In this document: positions 34,909-44,394 of the stretch, in pieces
Position numbering within the stretch: the first letter of the stretch is position 1
Layout: each line of letters begins with the position of its first letter
Source of the DNA: Arsukibacterium sp. MJ3
GTDB taxonomy: Bacteria > Pseudomonadota > Gammaproteobacteria > Enterobacterales > Alteromonadaceae
Reading direction: 5' to 3'
Length of the DNA: 64,000 nucleotides
NCBI RefSeq assembly: GCF_000987765.1
Contig: NZ_LAHP01000004.1
Span: 156,794-220,793 of the forward strand
Notes under the pieces: generated by a model
What the model was told of the DNA's origin: nothing
Seen by the model: only the letters and a program-made list of their open reading frames with translations
The model's database searches: none
Position numbers and translations under genes: made by a program

Positions 34909-36357
34909 ATGTCAACGTCTTCATCATTACACATTGTCTGGTTACGTAACGATCTTCGGGCCTATGATAATGCCGCGCTTTATTATGCAGCGGCTGTGGC
35001 AAAATCCGAACCTGATAGTGCCGTAGTTGCTTTATTTATTGCTACCGCTAAGAGCTGGCAGCAACATCAAATGGCACCGATAAAACAGGATTTTATCCGG
35101 CGCAGGGTAATACAGCTGCAGTCGGAATTGGCGGAGCAGGGCATTGCCTTATTGGCATTAGAAGCTGGCCACTATAATGACTGTAGCAGTATTTTTGAAC
35201 AGTTATCTGCGCTTGGTATGGTGGCATTGTATAGCCAAACTGAGTATGAATTACGCGAGCAGCAGCGAGATAAACGCATCACACGTCAACTTGAAGCAGC
35301 CGGTATAACTGTTAACTGGTATGATCGGCTCTGTACTATGGCGCCAGGCAGTATTTTAACGCAAAGTGGCGACACCTATAAGGTCTTTACACCGTTTAAG
35401 CGTAATTGGTTGGCGAGGCTGGCGCAGCAAGGGGTAACTTGCTATCCAAAAGTAAAATCGGCGAATTATTATAACGTTAGTGCACTTAGTAACCAGTTAA
35501 CACTACCCCTCATGGCTGCCTGCGATAATAGCTCAGCCGCATGGCCGGTAACAGAGCAACAAGTATTGGAGCAAATGCGCCTTTTTTGCCAGCAACAGGT
35601 AGCAGATTATCAGCAATCGCGTGATTTCCCAGCATTGAGCGGCACCTCAAATTTATCTGCTTATCTGGCTTGCGGTATTATTTCTGCTCAACAGTGTGTT
35701 AATCGGTTGCAGATGGAAGCTGGTGCTGCTCTAGAGCAAGAAAAAAGTGGCGCCAGTATTTGGCTTTCTGAGCTGATATGGCGTGAATTTTATAAGCATA
35801 TTTTAGTTGCCTATCCCGATTTAATAAAGCATCAACCTTTTCAAGCTGACACTGCTGCCATTCGTTGGCGAAACAGCCATACGTTATTTAAAGCCTGGTG
35901 TGATGGTAAAACAGGTTATCCTATTGTGGACGCCGCCATGCGACAGTTAAACCAAACAGGCTGGATGCATAACAGGCTTCGAATGATAACCGCTAGTTTT
36001 TTAGTTAAAGATTTGCATGTCGATTGGCGTTGGGGCGAGCACTATTTTATGTCGCAATTAATTGATGGCGACTTTGCTGCTAATAATGGCGGCTGGCAGT
36101 GGGCGGCCTCTACTGGCACTGATGCGGCACCTTATTTTCGAATTTTTAATCCGGTGACACAGAGCGAGCGTTTTGACCCGGATGGTACCTTTCTTCGACA
36201 GTTTATTCCCGAATTGCTAAAGCTGAACAGTAAAGAGATCCATTGGCCCCACAAAAAAGGCACCCCGCCGGCCTATTGGCCGGCGGTGGTTGATCACAAT
36301 GAAGCCCGTAAAATCACACTGACATTATTCACAGAGGCAAAAAACGCTGATGGCTGA
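34909..36357 (+). CDS. phrB: Deoxyribodipyrimidine photolyase (class I)
   Basis: The 482-residue flavoprotein has an N-terminal antenna domain (VWLRNDLRAYDNAALYYA) and the C-terminal FAD domain with WMHNRLRMITASFLVKDLHV, WRWGEHYFMSQLIDGDFAAN and NNGGWQWAASTGTDAAPYFR. The Trp and Asn residues of CPD photolyases are kept, so light-driven repair of cyclobutane dimers is expected. It starts an operon with the NTF2-like, FAD oxidoreductase, DUF1365 and cyclopropane-synthase-like genes. Confidence 0.95.
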   Translation: MSTSSSLHIVWLRNDLRAYDNAALYYAAAVAKSEPDSAVVALFIATAKSWQQHQMAPIKQDFIRRRVIQLQSELAEQGIALLALEAGHYNDCSSIFEQLSALGMVALYSQTEYELREQQRDKRITRQLEAAGITVNWYDRLCTMAPGSILTQSGDTYKVFTPFKRNWLARLAQQGVTCYPKVKSANYYNVSALSNQLTLPLMAACDNSSAAWPVTEQQVLEQMRLFCQQQVADYQQSRDFPALSGTSNLSAYLACGIISAQQCVNRLQMEAGAALEQEKSGASIWLSELIWREFYKHILVAYPDLIKHQPFQADTAAIRWRNSHTLFKAWCDGKTGYPIVDAAMRQLNQTGWMHNRLRMITASFLVKDLHVDWRWGEHYFMSQLIDGDFAANNGGWQWAASTGTDAAPYFRIFNPVTQSERFDPDGTFLRQFIPELLKLNSKEIHWPHKKGTPPAYWPAVVDHNEARKITLTLFTEAKNADG

Positions 36358-36790
36358 AGCAACTAATTTAAAAATAGAACGATTTTTGCACTTTTATAAT
36401 GCCCTGTCGCATGATGGCTTGAATATGCTGGCTGATATGTATACCGACGATATTCAGTTTGTTGATCCGGTGCATCAGATCAATGGCCGTCAGCAACTTA
36501 CTGCTTATTTTTCGCATGCTTATCAGCGTTTGGTTTATTGTAAGTTCGATCCGGTAAGTCAAATTGATGGCTTGCAACTTAGTTTTATCAGTTGGGTTAT
36601 GACCTTATCTCATCCGGCTATCGGAAAGGGTAAACCGGTTGTGGTGCACGGTTGTACAGAGCTACGTTGGCGTGATGAGCATATTTATTATCATCGAGAT
36701 TATTACGATTTAACCGAATTAGTTTATCAGCACTTGCCAGTGCTCGGCTGGGCAACAACTAAAGTAAAACAGCGAATGGCAAAAACCTGA
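36350..36790 (+). CDS. NTF2/SnoaL-like protein
   Basis: The 146-residue protein has the NTF2-fold pattern: helix, then MYTDDIQFVDPVHQINGRQQL, and sheet segments ending in HIYYHRDYYDLTELVY. Its start overlaps phrB by eight bases (GATGGCTGAAG), implying coupling. Related genes occur in photolyase-cfa operons of marine gammaproteobacteria. Enzyme activity or ligand is unknown. Confidence 0.85.
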   Translation: MAEATNLKIERFLHFYNALSHDGLNMLADMYTDDIQFVDPVHQINGRQQLTAYFSHAYQRLVYCKFDPVSQIDGLQLSFISWVMTLSHPAIGKGKPVVVHGCTELRWRDEHIYYHRDYYDLTELVYQHLPVLGWATTKVKQRMAKT

Positions 36791-36804
36791 TTAAGGAAAC
36801 GTAG

Positions 36805-38061
36805 ATGCGTATAGCAGTAGTTGGCGGTGGTATTTCAGGCATGATGAGCTGGTATTTATTACAGCAAAAACATAATGTTACTTTGTTTGAAGCAAATGAT
36901 TATCTGGGCGGACACACCGCTACCGTTGATGTGGAAATAGCCGGTAAAAAGTATGCTATTGATACCGGTTTTATTGTATTTAATAATTGGACTTATCCGT
37001 TTTTTAATAAATTTATTAATGAACTTGCAGTAGAAAAAATTGATACTGAAATGAGTTTTTCAGTTAAAAATCCGCAGCAAAATTTAGAATATAACGGTAA
37101 TACCTTTGCCAGCTTGTTTGCGCAGAAAAGGAATATATTTAGGCCTTCTTTTTGGCGTATGTTGGTTGATATTACCCGTTTTAATAAATTAGGCAAACAA
37201 CTGGTGGCCGATGATCATCCTGATCTTGAGCTGCAACTGGGCGAATTTTTACAGAAGTATAATTTTGGCAAAGGCATTCGTGACAACTACTTACTGCCTA
37301 TGGGCGCTGCTATCTGGTCAGCCGGTTTAACAGAGATGCCATCTTTTCCAGTAAGATTCTTTCTGCGGTTTTTTAATAATCACGGTTTATTGAATATTAG
37401 TGATCGACCACAATGGACAGTAATAAAAGGTGGCTCAAAGCGCTATGTTGAGGCGTTACTGGCTAAGCTTGGAACGGATAACCTCAGGTTAAAACAAAAC
37501 ATCAGTAGCGTTGTCCGTCACGAGCAAGGTGTAACCTTGCATTTTACCGATGGTAGTTCGGAGCACTTTGATAAAGTGGTATTTGCTTGTCACAGTGATC
37601 AGGCACTAAAGCTGCTGGGAAATAATGCGACTACTGACGAGTCAGCAATATTAGGCGCTATTGCCTACCAGCAAAATGAAGTAGTACTGCATACTGATAC
37701 GTCGCTATTACCGAAGCGCCGTGCAGCATGGGCTTCATGGAATTATAATCTTGATGCTACAGAGCGCAGTCGGGCGACACTAACTTACAATATGAATATT
37801 TTACAGCAGCTGACAGCACCAGTGACATTTTGTGTTACGTTGAACAATACCGCTGCTATCGCTACAGATAAAATTATTGGGGTATATCACTACGCTCATC
37901 CAGTGTATAACATGATGACAATGGCAGCCCAGCTTCAACGTGGGGTTATTAATGGCCAAAATAATAGTTATTTTTGTGGTGCATACTGGTATAACGGCTT
38001 TCATGAAGATGGTGCCAGAAGCGCGGTGGATATTGCGACAATGTTTGGGGTTAACTATTAA
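36805..38061 (+). CDS. FAD-dependent oxidoreductase of the photolyase-cfa operon
   Basis: The 418-residue protein starts with the dinucleotide-binding loop MRIAVVGGGISGMMSWYLL (GxGxxG at 7-12), then EANDYLGGHTATVDV, and ends with a flavin-site segment CGAYWYNGFHEDGARSAV. This is the amine-oxidase/desaturase-like family that accompanies DUF1365 and Cfa-like genes. In alphaproteobacteria related flavoenzymes act with a fatty-acid methyltransferase in furan fatty acid synthesis; transfer of that role here is inference. Stop and next start overlap (TAATG at 38059-38063). Confidence 0.9.
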   Translation: MRIAVVGGGISGMMSWYLLQQKHNVTLFEANDYLGGHTATVDVEIAGKKYAIDTGFIVFNNWTYPFFNKFINELAVEKIDTEMSFSVKNPQQNLEYNGNTFASLFAQKRNIFRPSFWRMLVDITRFNKLGKQLVADDHPDLELQLGEFLQKYNFGKGIRDNYLLPMGAAIWSAGLTEMPSFPVRFFLRFFNNHGLLNISDRPQWTVIKGGSKRYVEALLAKLGTDNLRLKQNISSVVRHEQGVTLHFTDGSSEHFDKVVFACHSDQALKLLGNNATTDESAILGAIAYQQNEVVLHTDTSLLPKRRAAWASWNYNLDATERSRATLTYNMNILQQLTAPVTFCVTLNNTAAIATDKIIGVYHYAHPVYNMMTMAAQLQRGVINGQNNSYFCGAYWYNGFHEDGARSAVDIATMFGVNY

Positions 38062-38810
38062 TGCAAGCGGGACATGCCGTATACTGTGGCGAAATTGGTC
38101 ATAAACGTTTTGCGCCTAAGCAACACGGTTTTGATTATTCGTACAACGCTTATTGGCTCGATTGCAGTGCTCTATCAACAGCCAGTCTGAACGAAGTTGG
38201 TATTAAGCACGAAGCTTTTGGCGCATTAAGCTATCGGCGAGGTGATTACCTTCCTGGTGTAGATAGCTTGTTACAAGCCGTCCAGGATAAGGTACTTCAG
38301 CTTGGTGCTACACAGCAGGTTGCCAGTGTTTATCTGCTAACCCCGCTGGCCAATTGGGGTTATTATTTCAGTCCAATAACGCTTTACTATTGCTTTGATA
38401 GCGTCGGTGAGTTCAATTATTTATTGGCCGAGGTCAGTAATACCCCCTGGAACGAGCGGCATTATTATTTACAAACCATTGTGCCAGAGTCTGCGCTTTA
38501 TCAGCATGATAAAGCCTTTCATGTTTCACCTTTTAATCCGCTAGACATGCAGTACCGTTGGCAAATTCCTGCACCAGCTAACGAATTGTTTTGCAGTATT
38601 ACTAATATGAAAGATCAACAAGCGGTATTTAGTGCCTGGTTTAAGCTAAAACGGTATACCCTTAGTCGGGCGAATCGACGCCGTATCTTGATCCGTCATC
38701 CGTGGCAAAACGTACAGGTTGTGTGGCGTATTTATTGGCAGGCATTAAAGCTATACCTCAAGGGTGTGCCATTGCATCAACATCCAAAATCCAGGGAAAA
38801 GAAGTTATGA
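38061..38810 (+). CDS. DUF1365 family protein
   Basis: The 249-residue protein has the family features YCGEIGHKRFAPKQHGFDYS, GYYFSPITLYYCFD, EVSNTPWNERHYY and KAFHVSPFNPLDMQYRW. DUF1365 proteins are almost always encoded next to an FAD oxidoreductase and a cyclopropane-synthase-like methyltransferase, and are thought to act in the same lipid modification. It overlaps both neighbours: one base upstream and ATGA downstream. Confidence 0.92.
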   Translation: MQAGHAVYCGEIGHKRFAPKQHGFDYSYNAYWLDCSALSTASLNEVGIKHEAFGALSYRRGDYLPGVDSLLQAVQDKVLQLGATQQVASVYLLTPLANWGYYFSPITLYYCFDSVGEFNYLLAEVSNTPWNERHYYLQTIVPESALYQHDKAFHVSPFNPLDMQYRWQIPAPANELFCSITNMKDQQAVFSAWFKLKRYTLSRANRRRILIRHPWQNVQVVWRIYWQALKLYLKGVPLHQHPKSREKKL

Positions 38811-40051
38811 GTTTATCGCTTACCGATCAGACAATGTTTGATAATTTGGGCTGGTTTGACCGGTTATGCCGCAAATTTACCCTAGAATTTTTAGGGCAGC
38901 TGAAGCAGGGAGATATTACTCTGGTAGAGGGTGAAGAGCGGATCCAGCTGGGAGAAGTAGGCAGTGAATTAAAAGTAACATTAACCGTACTTGATCCAGC
39001 TTTTTATCAAAAATTAGTATTGGCTGGTTCGGTTGGTGGTGGAGAGGCGTATATTTACGGTTATTGGCGCTGCGATAATTTAACCACATTAGTAAGAATA
39101 TTCGGCCGTAATTTAACACTACTGGATAAAATGGACTCTACCTGGTCTAGATTAAGCCGGCCGCTTTTAAAAGCGTTAAACTGGCGTAACAGTAATTCGA
39201 AGGAACAGGCAAAAAAGAATATTGCAGCACATTACGATTTAGGTAATGAGATGTATAAGCTGTTTCTTGATAAAAGTATGATGTATTCCAGCGCAGTATT
39301 TCCGGATGACAACACCGATTTAGCTGCCGCGCAGCAATACAAGCTAAAGCAAATTTGCGATAAATTGCAATTACAGCCAACTGACCATTTAATAGAAATT
39401 GGCACTGGCTGGGGTGGTATGGCAATTTATGCTGCCCAGCATTATGGTTGTAAGGTTACCACCACGACTATTTCTGCAGAGCAGCTAGCTTATGCTAAAG
39501 CTCGGGTAGACGCGCTTGGCCTACAAGATAAAATCACCTTATTGTTTGAAGACTATCGTGATTTAACCGGACAGTTTGATAAGTTAGTATCAATAGAAAT
39601 GATCGAAGCAGTAGGCGATAACTACCTTGACGAGTACTTTGAAAAATGTGCTAGCTTGCTCAAGCCTGATGGTTTAATGGTATTGCAAGCCATCACTATT
39701 GTTGACCAGCGTTATCAGCAGTATGTGCGAGAAGTAGATTTTATAAAACGGTTTGTTTTTCCCGGTGGATGTTTACCGTCAATTAGCCGGATGGCAACGG
39801 CAGTAAGCCTGAAAACTGACCTGGTGATCAGACAGATTAATGATATTGGTTTTGACTACGCTAAAACCCTGAAATTGTGGTGTGACAATTTTATGCATCA
39901 ACGCGATGCGGTGCATCAATTGGGTTATGATGATAACTTTATTCGGTTGTGGCACTTTTATTTGTGTTACTGCGAAGGCGGTTTTATGGAGCGGGCCACC
40001 AGTGCGGTCCATATGGTATTGTCTAAGCCAGATAATCGCAGTATTTGTTAA
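38807..40051 (+). CDS. Cyclopropane-fatty-acyl-phospholipid synthase family methyltransferase
   Basis: I start at ATG 38807 (MSLSLTDQTMF), which overlaps the DUF1365 stop as ATGA and follows AGGGA; the frame is open upstream but that part encodes DUF1365 in another frame. The 414-residue protein has AHYDLGNEMYKLFLDKSMMY, the SAM loop IEIGTGWGGMAIYAAQ, SIEMIEAVGDNYLDEYFEKC and CYCEGGFMERATS, all Cfa-family motifs. Given its operon partners it may methylate unsaturated acyl chains at carbon rather than make cyclopropane rings. Confidence 0.92.
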   Translation: MSLSLTDQTMFDNLGWFDRLCRKFTLEFLGQLKQGDITLVEGEERIQLGEVGSELKVTLTVLDPAFYQKLVLAGSVGGGEAYIYGYWRCDNLTTLVRIFGRNLTLLDKMDSTWSRLSRPLLKALNWRNSNSKEQAKKNIAAHYDLGNEMYKLFLDKSMMYSSAVFPDDNTDLAAAQQYKLKQICDKLQLQPTDHLIEIGTGWGGMAIYAAQHYGCKVTTTTISAEQLAYAKARVDALGLQDKITLLFEDYRDLTGQFDKLVSIEMIEAVGDNYLDEYFEKCASLLKPDGLMVLQAITIVDQRYQQYVREVDFIKRFVFPGGCLPSISRMATAVSLKTDLVIRQINDIGFDYAKTLKLWCDNFMHQRDAVHQLGYDDNFIRLWHFYLCYCEGGFMERATSAVHMVLSKPDNRSIC

Positions 40052-40070
40052 GCTAAACCACCGTATTTCT

Positions 40071-40095
40071 GGCCTGCAAAATATTCATGCAGGCC
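40071..40095 (+). terminator. Hairpin after the cfa-like gene
   Basis: GGCCTGCA pairs perfectly with TGCAGGCC around a nine-base A/T loop, 19 bases after the stop. The following GGTAAATTATTCTCT is only weakly U-rich. It probably ends the photolyase-cfa operon. Confidence 0.6.
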
Positions 40096-40292
40096 GGTAA
40101 ATTATTCTCTCATTTTGTCATCTTAGCGGTATAACCCGTTACTTCCATTTAAAAACTAATTAAATTTCAATAACATACAATTATAATAAGTTGGTATGTT
40201 GATTGCAAATTAATAAGTGTTATTACCGCATAGTGAGAATTTATACTCTGTCTACGGTAATGTTTTTCCTTTTAATCCAATGGAGAGTCATG

Positions 40293-40484
40293 ATGAATAG
40301 CGATATTGCAGAAGGTAAATGGCGTCAGCTTAAAGGTTCAGTTAAAGCAAAGTGGGGCAAATTAACGGATGACGATATTCAGCAAGTTGACGGAAATTTG
40401 GATAAGTTTATCGGCAAAATGCAAGAGCGTTACGGCATGAGCCGTGATGAAGCGGAAAAAGAATTTAACCGCATACAAGATTAA
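40293..40484 (+). CDS. CsbD family stress-response protein (YjbJ-like)
   Basis: The 63-residue protein MNSDIAEGKWRQLKGSVKAK is followed by WGKLTDDDIQQVDGN and ERYGMSRDEAEKEF, the CsbD/YjbJ pattern. GGAG ends seven bases before this ATG; an adjacent ATG at 40290 is the alternative start. The open frame extends to 40203 but that part would be hydrophobic and unlike the family. CsbD proteins are abundant, soluble and induced in general stress. A perfect terminator follows. Confidence 0.92.
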   Translation: MNSDIAEGKWRQLKGSVKAKWGKLTDDDIQQVDGNLDKFIGKMQERYGMSRDEAEKEFNRIQD

Positions 40485-40494
40485 TAGCATTGAT

Positions 40495-40518
40495 AAAAGG
40501 GCCCGTAGGCCCTTTTTT
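40495..40518 (+). terminator. Intrinsic terminator after the CsbD gene
   Basis: AAAAGGGCC pairs with GGCCCTTTT around CGTA and ends in six U residues. The A-run on the left lets it also work for the convergent minus-strand gene whose stop lies at 40517. Confidence 0.92.
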
Positions 40519-41566
40519 ACGGACTAAGGCTTACCTTGAAGCGGGTTAAGCCAATTAATTGCCCTGACTCTGTTACCACCTGTACTTGCCAGTTGCCTGC
40601 AGGATAAGGTGGAAACACTAATTTATGGCTCCACGCCCGGTAGCCAGCTTCACGGCCCCCTCTGATATCGAGTACTATCCGATCAACTTCCCGACCATTA
40701 TGTAACCACACGTGATGAACTTTCTCTCGCAGCCCTCTGGGCGCTCTGACCGAAGTCCAGGCATACAGTCCTTGCTGGCGCAAAGTGTTTACATCAATGT
40801 CAGCTATATTGGCACCGGCACTACGTTGCTCAATATCAACTTGCTGTGACACCGTTATTGCGGTTAGCCGCATACCAGCGGGTGGAACCCAGCTGCGTAA
40901 TTGCCACAATAACATTGCTATCAGACCAAGCATTATTAACAAAATGGGTAAGCGCCACCAATGTCCTTGTGGCAAAATACGGTTCAAACTGGGTAAACTA
41001 AAAACTAAAGCAGCAACGATAGCGGCAATCAGGCTTTGTTGGGTAGTTAACTGCAGTAACAGTGGCAGTACTACCAGCATTACCACAAATAAAGCTAAAG
41101 TATGAAAAGCGACAAATAGTGCATAGCGAGTGGCGAGTTGTTTATAGTACAGTGGGTCAATGATTGACACCAAAGCACAAAGCAGTAATAAACTGGTAAA
41201 TACCGCCTGGCCATGATCCCATCGGGTTACGGCAAGAAAAAACGGCAAAGCAAAAAATAAACTTTCCTGATGTACCAGTTGGGTAATGAATCGCACAATA
41301 GTGGGTGATATATTCCAACCAAATCGTTGCAATAAGCTGCTTCTTAGCCAATTATCAGCAACCAATAATAGCCAACTAACCAACATAAAAGCAGCAATAA
41401 ACTGCGCTATCGATTCTTTACGTTCAACCAAAACATAACTGGCGATACCCGATACAAACGCCAGTATCGCCATCAAACCAGCATGCCGCTGGAATATATC
41501 GAGTAACCAATTAATTACTGGCTTAAATGATGGCATCTTGGTGAAGGCTGAAAATTTACTGTCCAA
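40517..41566 (-). CDS. DUF5924/DUF2914 membrane protein
   Basis: The 349-residue protein has about seven transmembrane segments in its first 230 residues and a C-terminal periplasmic-type DUF2914 domain (about 255-349; VHHVWLHNGREVDRIVLDI and GNWQVQVVTESGQLIG). This layout is that of the DUF5924 family. No function is known. Its start overlaps the upstream cvfB-like gene by 11 bases on the same strand, so the two are co-translated. Confidence 0.85.
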   Translation of the reverse strand: MDSKFSAFTKMPSFKPVINWLLDIFQRHAGLMAILAFVSGIASYVLVERKESIAQFIAAFMLVSWLLLVADNWLRSSLLQRFGWNISPTIVRFITQLVHQESLFFALPFFLAVTRWDHGQAVFTSLLLLCALVSIIDPLYYKQLATRYALFVAFHTLALFVVMLVVLPLLLQLTTQQSLIAAIVAALVFSLPSLNRILPQGHWWRLPILLIMLGLIAMLLWQLRSWVPPAGMRLTAITVSQQVDIEQRSAGANIADIDVNTLRQQGLYAWTSVRAPRGLREKVHHVWLHNGREVDRIVLDIRGGREAGYRAWSHKLVFPPYPAGNWQVQVVTESGQLIGLTRFKVSLSP

Positions 41567-42389
41567 CTAGCATAATACCGGCATCTAATATGACAATTTT
41601 TTTATCTTTATACAGGGTGCCAATAGCTTGCTTGTAGGCTTTTTTACTCACACCAAACGTATTATAAATAAGCTCAGGTGAGCTTTTATCCGTTAGCGCA
41701 AGTTTTCCGCTATTTTTGCGAAGTGCTGTCAGTATTTGCTCAGTAAGTTCTAATGCTTGCTTATAGGTTGCTGCAGTTAACCGTAGGTCAATTTTGCCAT
41801 CTTCACGAACTTTAACAATATATGCGTTTAGCTTATCGCCGCGGCGAAGTGGTTTAAAAACTTCATTTTTGTACAACACGCCCCAATAACATTGGTTCAC
41901 TACGGCTTTATAACCAATGTCAGTTTGTTCACTGATAATAATGTCTACTTTATCGCCAATATTGTAACGTGGTTCTGTTTTGTGTAAATGCCGGTCTAAT
42001 TTAGTTGACGCTACAATACGATTACTGAGGTCGACATAACAGTATACCAAATACTTCTGACCTTCTTTAAGGGGAATTTGTTGCTCACTAAAGGGGACCA
42101 ATAAATCTTTCTTTAAACCCCAATTTAAAAATGCACCCACTTTAGTGACTGCTACAACCGGCAACATTGCCACCTGGCCCACCATAATAGCGGGTTGTTC
42201 AGTAGTAGCGATAAGTTGATCTTCAGAATCAAGATAAAGGAACACCTCTAGCGGCTGGCCAACCTCTAAACCTGGCGGTGCAACATTGTTAGGCAGCAGT
42301 ATTTCGCCCCAACTTAAGCCGTCAAGGTAAAAACCAAATTTAACCTGCTTTTTAACGGTTAACGTATTAAGGGTGCCCAGTGCAATCAT
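41556..42389 (-). CDS. CvfB-like S1-domain RNA-binding protein
   Basis: The 277-residue protein has an N-terminal S1-like part (MIALGTLNTLTVKKQVKFGF...GEILLP), a second S1 domain near 70-135 (KVGAFLNWGLKKDLLVPFSE), a third near 145-210, and a C-terminal winged helix (SPELIYNTFGVSKKAYKQAI). This is the CvfB/YitL architecture, RNA-binding proteins linked to virulence regulation in staphylococci. Its role in gammaproteobacteria is not established. It overlaps the DUF5924 gene downstream. Confidence 0.92.
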   Translation of the reverse strand: MIALGTLNTLTVKKQVKFGFYLDGLSWGEILLPNNVAPPGLEVGQPLEVFLYLDSEDQLIATTEQPAIMVGQVAMLPVVAVTKVGAFLNWGLKKDLLVPFSEQQIPLKEGQKYLVYCYVDLSNRIVASTKLDRHLHKTEPRYNIGDKVDIIISEQTDIGYKAVVNQCYWGVLYKNEVFKPLRRGDKLNAYIVKVREDGKIDLRLTAATYKQALELTEQILTALRKNSGKLALTDKSSPELIYNTFGVSKKAYKQAIGTLYKDKKIVILDAGIMLVGQ

Positions 42390-42569
42390 GATTAATCCAA
42401 AAATATTTAAGCTATAGCCTATTGTAACTGCTTTTACACAGCACTGCAGAGCTTATTTAGTGCAGCGATTACGGTTATAGGGCATATAATTTGTAACCTC
42501 TTTACCTAAAACCAGATGGCCTGTGTTAGCGTAAGTAATGATAATAGATAACAACGTAGTGATGAGAAA

Positions 42570-42860
42570 ATGGATTGTCGGCAATGGCTGGATATTAAAC
42601 AATATGAGTTTTTACTAAACTGGTTTATGCGTAAACAACAAGAAGTAGGTTTGGCTGAACTAGACGAGCCTTATTCGTATGATGGTTACAGCCAGTACGA
42701 TCAGCTTTGCCAGCAACTGCTAAAAGCAGCCCAAATAGCATTTCTGGAGCGGTTTAATGAGCCGGTGCCGCCTATTGTCTATACTAATTTATTTCATCTG
42801 GCAGAATTAGAACTAGCAGGGAAACGGCCAAGAATAAAAGCACCCAAAACGCTGCAGTAA
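42570..42860 (+). CDS. Hypothetical 96-residue protein
   Basis: I do not recognise this family. The protein (MDCRQWLDIKQYEFLLNWFM...) is soluble, rich in aromatic and acidic residues (YSYDGYSQYDQL) in the first half, predicted mostly helical, and ends with a basic tail KRPRIKAPKTLQ. There is no signal peptide or membrane segment. The ribosome site is weak. It converges with the DUF3413 gene with 13 bases between stops. Reading-frame quality and codon use resemble the neighbours, so I regard it as real. Confidence 0.6.
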   Translation: MDCRQWLDIKQYEFLLNWFMRKQQEVGLAELDEPYSYDGYSQYDQLCQQLLKAAQIAFLERFNEPVPPIVYTNLFHLAELELAGKRPRIKAPKTLQ

Positions 42861-42873
42861 CGAATAACTATTA

Positions 42874-44388
42874 TTACTCTACTGGCTCCAACCTCTTTAA
42901 GGCATCAATGAGCATTGGGGTATCCAGCCTTTCGTTTAGTGGTAATAAGGTACCGGCTGACCAGACACCAAAGCTGCCGTCCTGGCGTAACACCACCATT
43001 TTGTCTTTACGAATACTGACAATATCTTGCAGGCTAATACTCAGTTTGGGCAGAGTGGGCGTTTGCAATAAATTATCACCAAGCCAACTGCGCTCGGTAT
43101 AGCAACCTGCAGAACTGAGTAAGGTAGGTAAGATATCTAAATGCTGTGAACTATGCTGTTTCAACTGCGCTCTCAGAGCTGGCCAGCGAATCATCATTTC
43201 AACCGGGGCCAGCACAAATTTAAACTGTTTGCTGGTAAGGGGTAATACCATAATATGCTTGTAATGCTGATAGTTTTGCCAGTTAACGGCCGGTGCATCA
43301 TCAAATACTATATTAATTGCTGCTGCATTGTTTGCCGCGCCAAGCCATGGCAATTGGGCAGAAACTGCAGCTGACAAACTACTAATACTAAGTGTGTTTA
43401 GCGGCAACTGCTCAATAAATGCCGGCGGTTGTGTTAACTGTTGTTGACTGTTGTCATGCAATAAAAACTGTCCATACAATATATTTAGCAAGGCTTCATT
43501 GCGATTATTAGGTGCGAAATGTTGGCCATGGCTGCGCAAACCTTGTTTGGCTATAAATTCGGTGGTTTGAGGATTTAGCTCATTGGCAATAATAACCAGC
43601 ACCGATTCACTGCTAGTTGCAGCGCATTGTAGTTGTCTCAAGCTGAGCTCAGGATTAGTGATACTAAGCCGATCAGCCTGACGTTGCGCCCGTTGTGCTA
43701 AGTCAACCAGTTGGTAGCGGGCCAAAAAAGTTTTCGCGGTGGCAGGGTAGGAGAATGGTAAAACATTATCGAGCTTAGTCACATCCCATTTTAAACGGGC
43801 GTCGGCGTAGATATGGATAACATGGCTAAGCATGAAGCTGCCAATAAAAATCACCAATAATGGCCGGCTGGCGGGGCTTTGTTTTAATCGGGCTATTTTT
43901 TTCCAGCAATAATTACTAATAATTAGTTCAATAATGATAAGTATTGCCGCAACACAGGCGACAATCAATATAAAATTACGCAGGTTGGTGACAACTTGTT
44001 GGCGAAGCAGCTCAATGGTTTGATCATATGAAGTGCTGCCTATATGATAACCAAGGTTAGCATAAACATAAGCATCAAAAATAAGTACCACCATGCCCAT
44101 GGTGGCCAGAATAGCTGCTAAGCCTCTGACATGTTTTTGATAGGGGAAAATAAGTGATAATGGAAATACGGTAATAATAAAGAACATAAAACAAACAAAA
44201 GCGGTGTGCCCTAACCAATAACACAATAAATACAGCCAACCGAGCAATGTTTCGGGTGAGGGTTCCGACAGCCAGTAAACACTGGTAATGGCTAGCGCCA
44301 GTAGTATGTTAAAAAAGCTGAACCAATGTCCCCAGCTAAGCAGCCGGTTTACTTTTTTAACTAAAGACAAATTATGTTCGATTACCAT
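42874..44388 (-). CDS. YejM/PbgA-like DUF3413 membrane protein, shortened
   Basis: The 504-residue protein has five N-terminal transmembrane segments (about 20-40, 50-75, 85-105, 135-155 and 175-195) and FDAYVYANLGYHI and YDQTIELLRQQV, the DUF3413 signature. In E. coli the homologue (about 586 residues) senses periplasmic LPS and controls LpxC turnover. Here the periplasmic sulfatase-like domain is shortened: I cannot find the usual TPNID-type entry motif or a His-rich core, and the segment from 265 on is loosely conserved. It is paired with yejL, as in E. coli, six bases apart. Confidence 0.85.
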   Translation of the reverse strand: MVIEHNLSLVKKVNRLLSWGHWFSFFNILLALAITSVYWLSEPSPETLLGWLYLLCYWLGHTAFVCFMFFIITVFPLSLIFPYQKHVRGLAAILATMGMVVLIFDAYVYANLGYHIGSTSYDQTIELLRQQVVTNLRNFILIVACVAAILIIIELIISNYCWKKIARLKQSPASRPLLVIFIGSFMLSHVIHIYADARLKWDVTKLDNVLPFSYPATAKTFLARYQLVDLAQRAQRQADRLSITNPELSLRQLQCAATSSESVLVIIANELNPQTTEFIAKQGLRSHGQHFAPNNRNEALLNILYGQFLLHDNSQQQLTQPPAFIEQLPLNTLSISSLSAAVSAQLPWLGAANNAAAINIVFDDAPAVNWQNYQHYKHIMVLPLTSKQFKFVLAPVEMMIRWPALRAQLKQHSSQHLDILPTLLSSAGCYTERSWLGDNLLQTPTLPKLSISLQDIVSIRKDKMVVLRQDGSFGVWSAGTLLPLNERLDTPMLIDALKRLEPVE

Positions 44389-44394
44389 GTTGGC

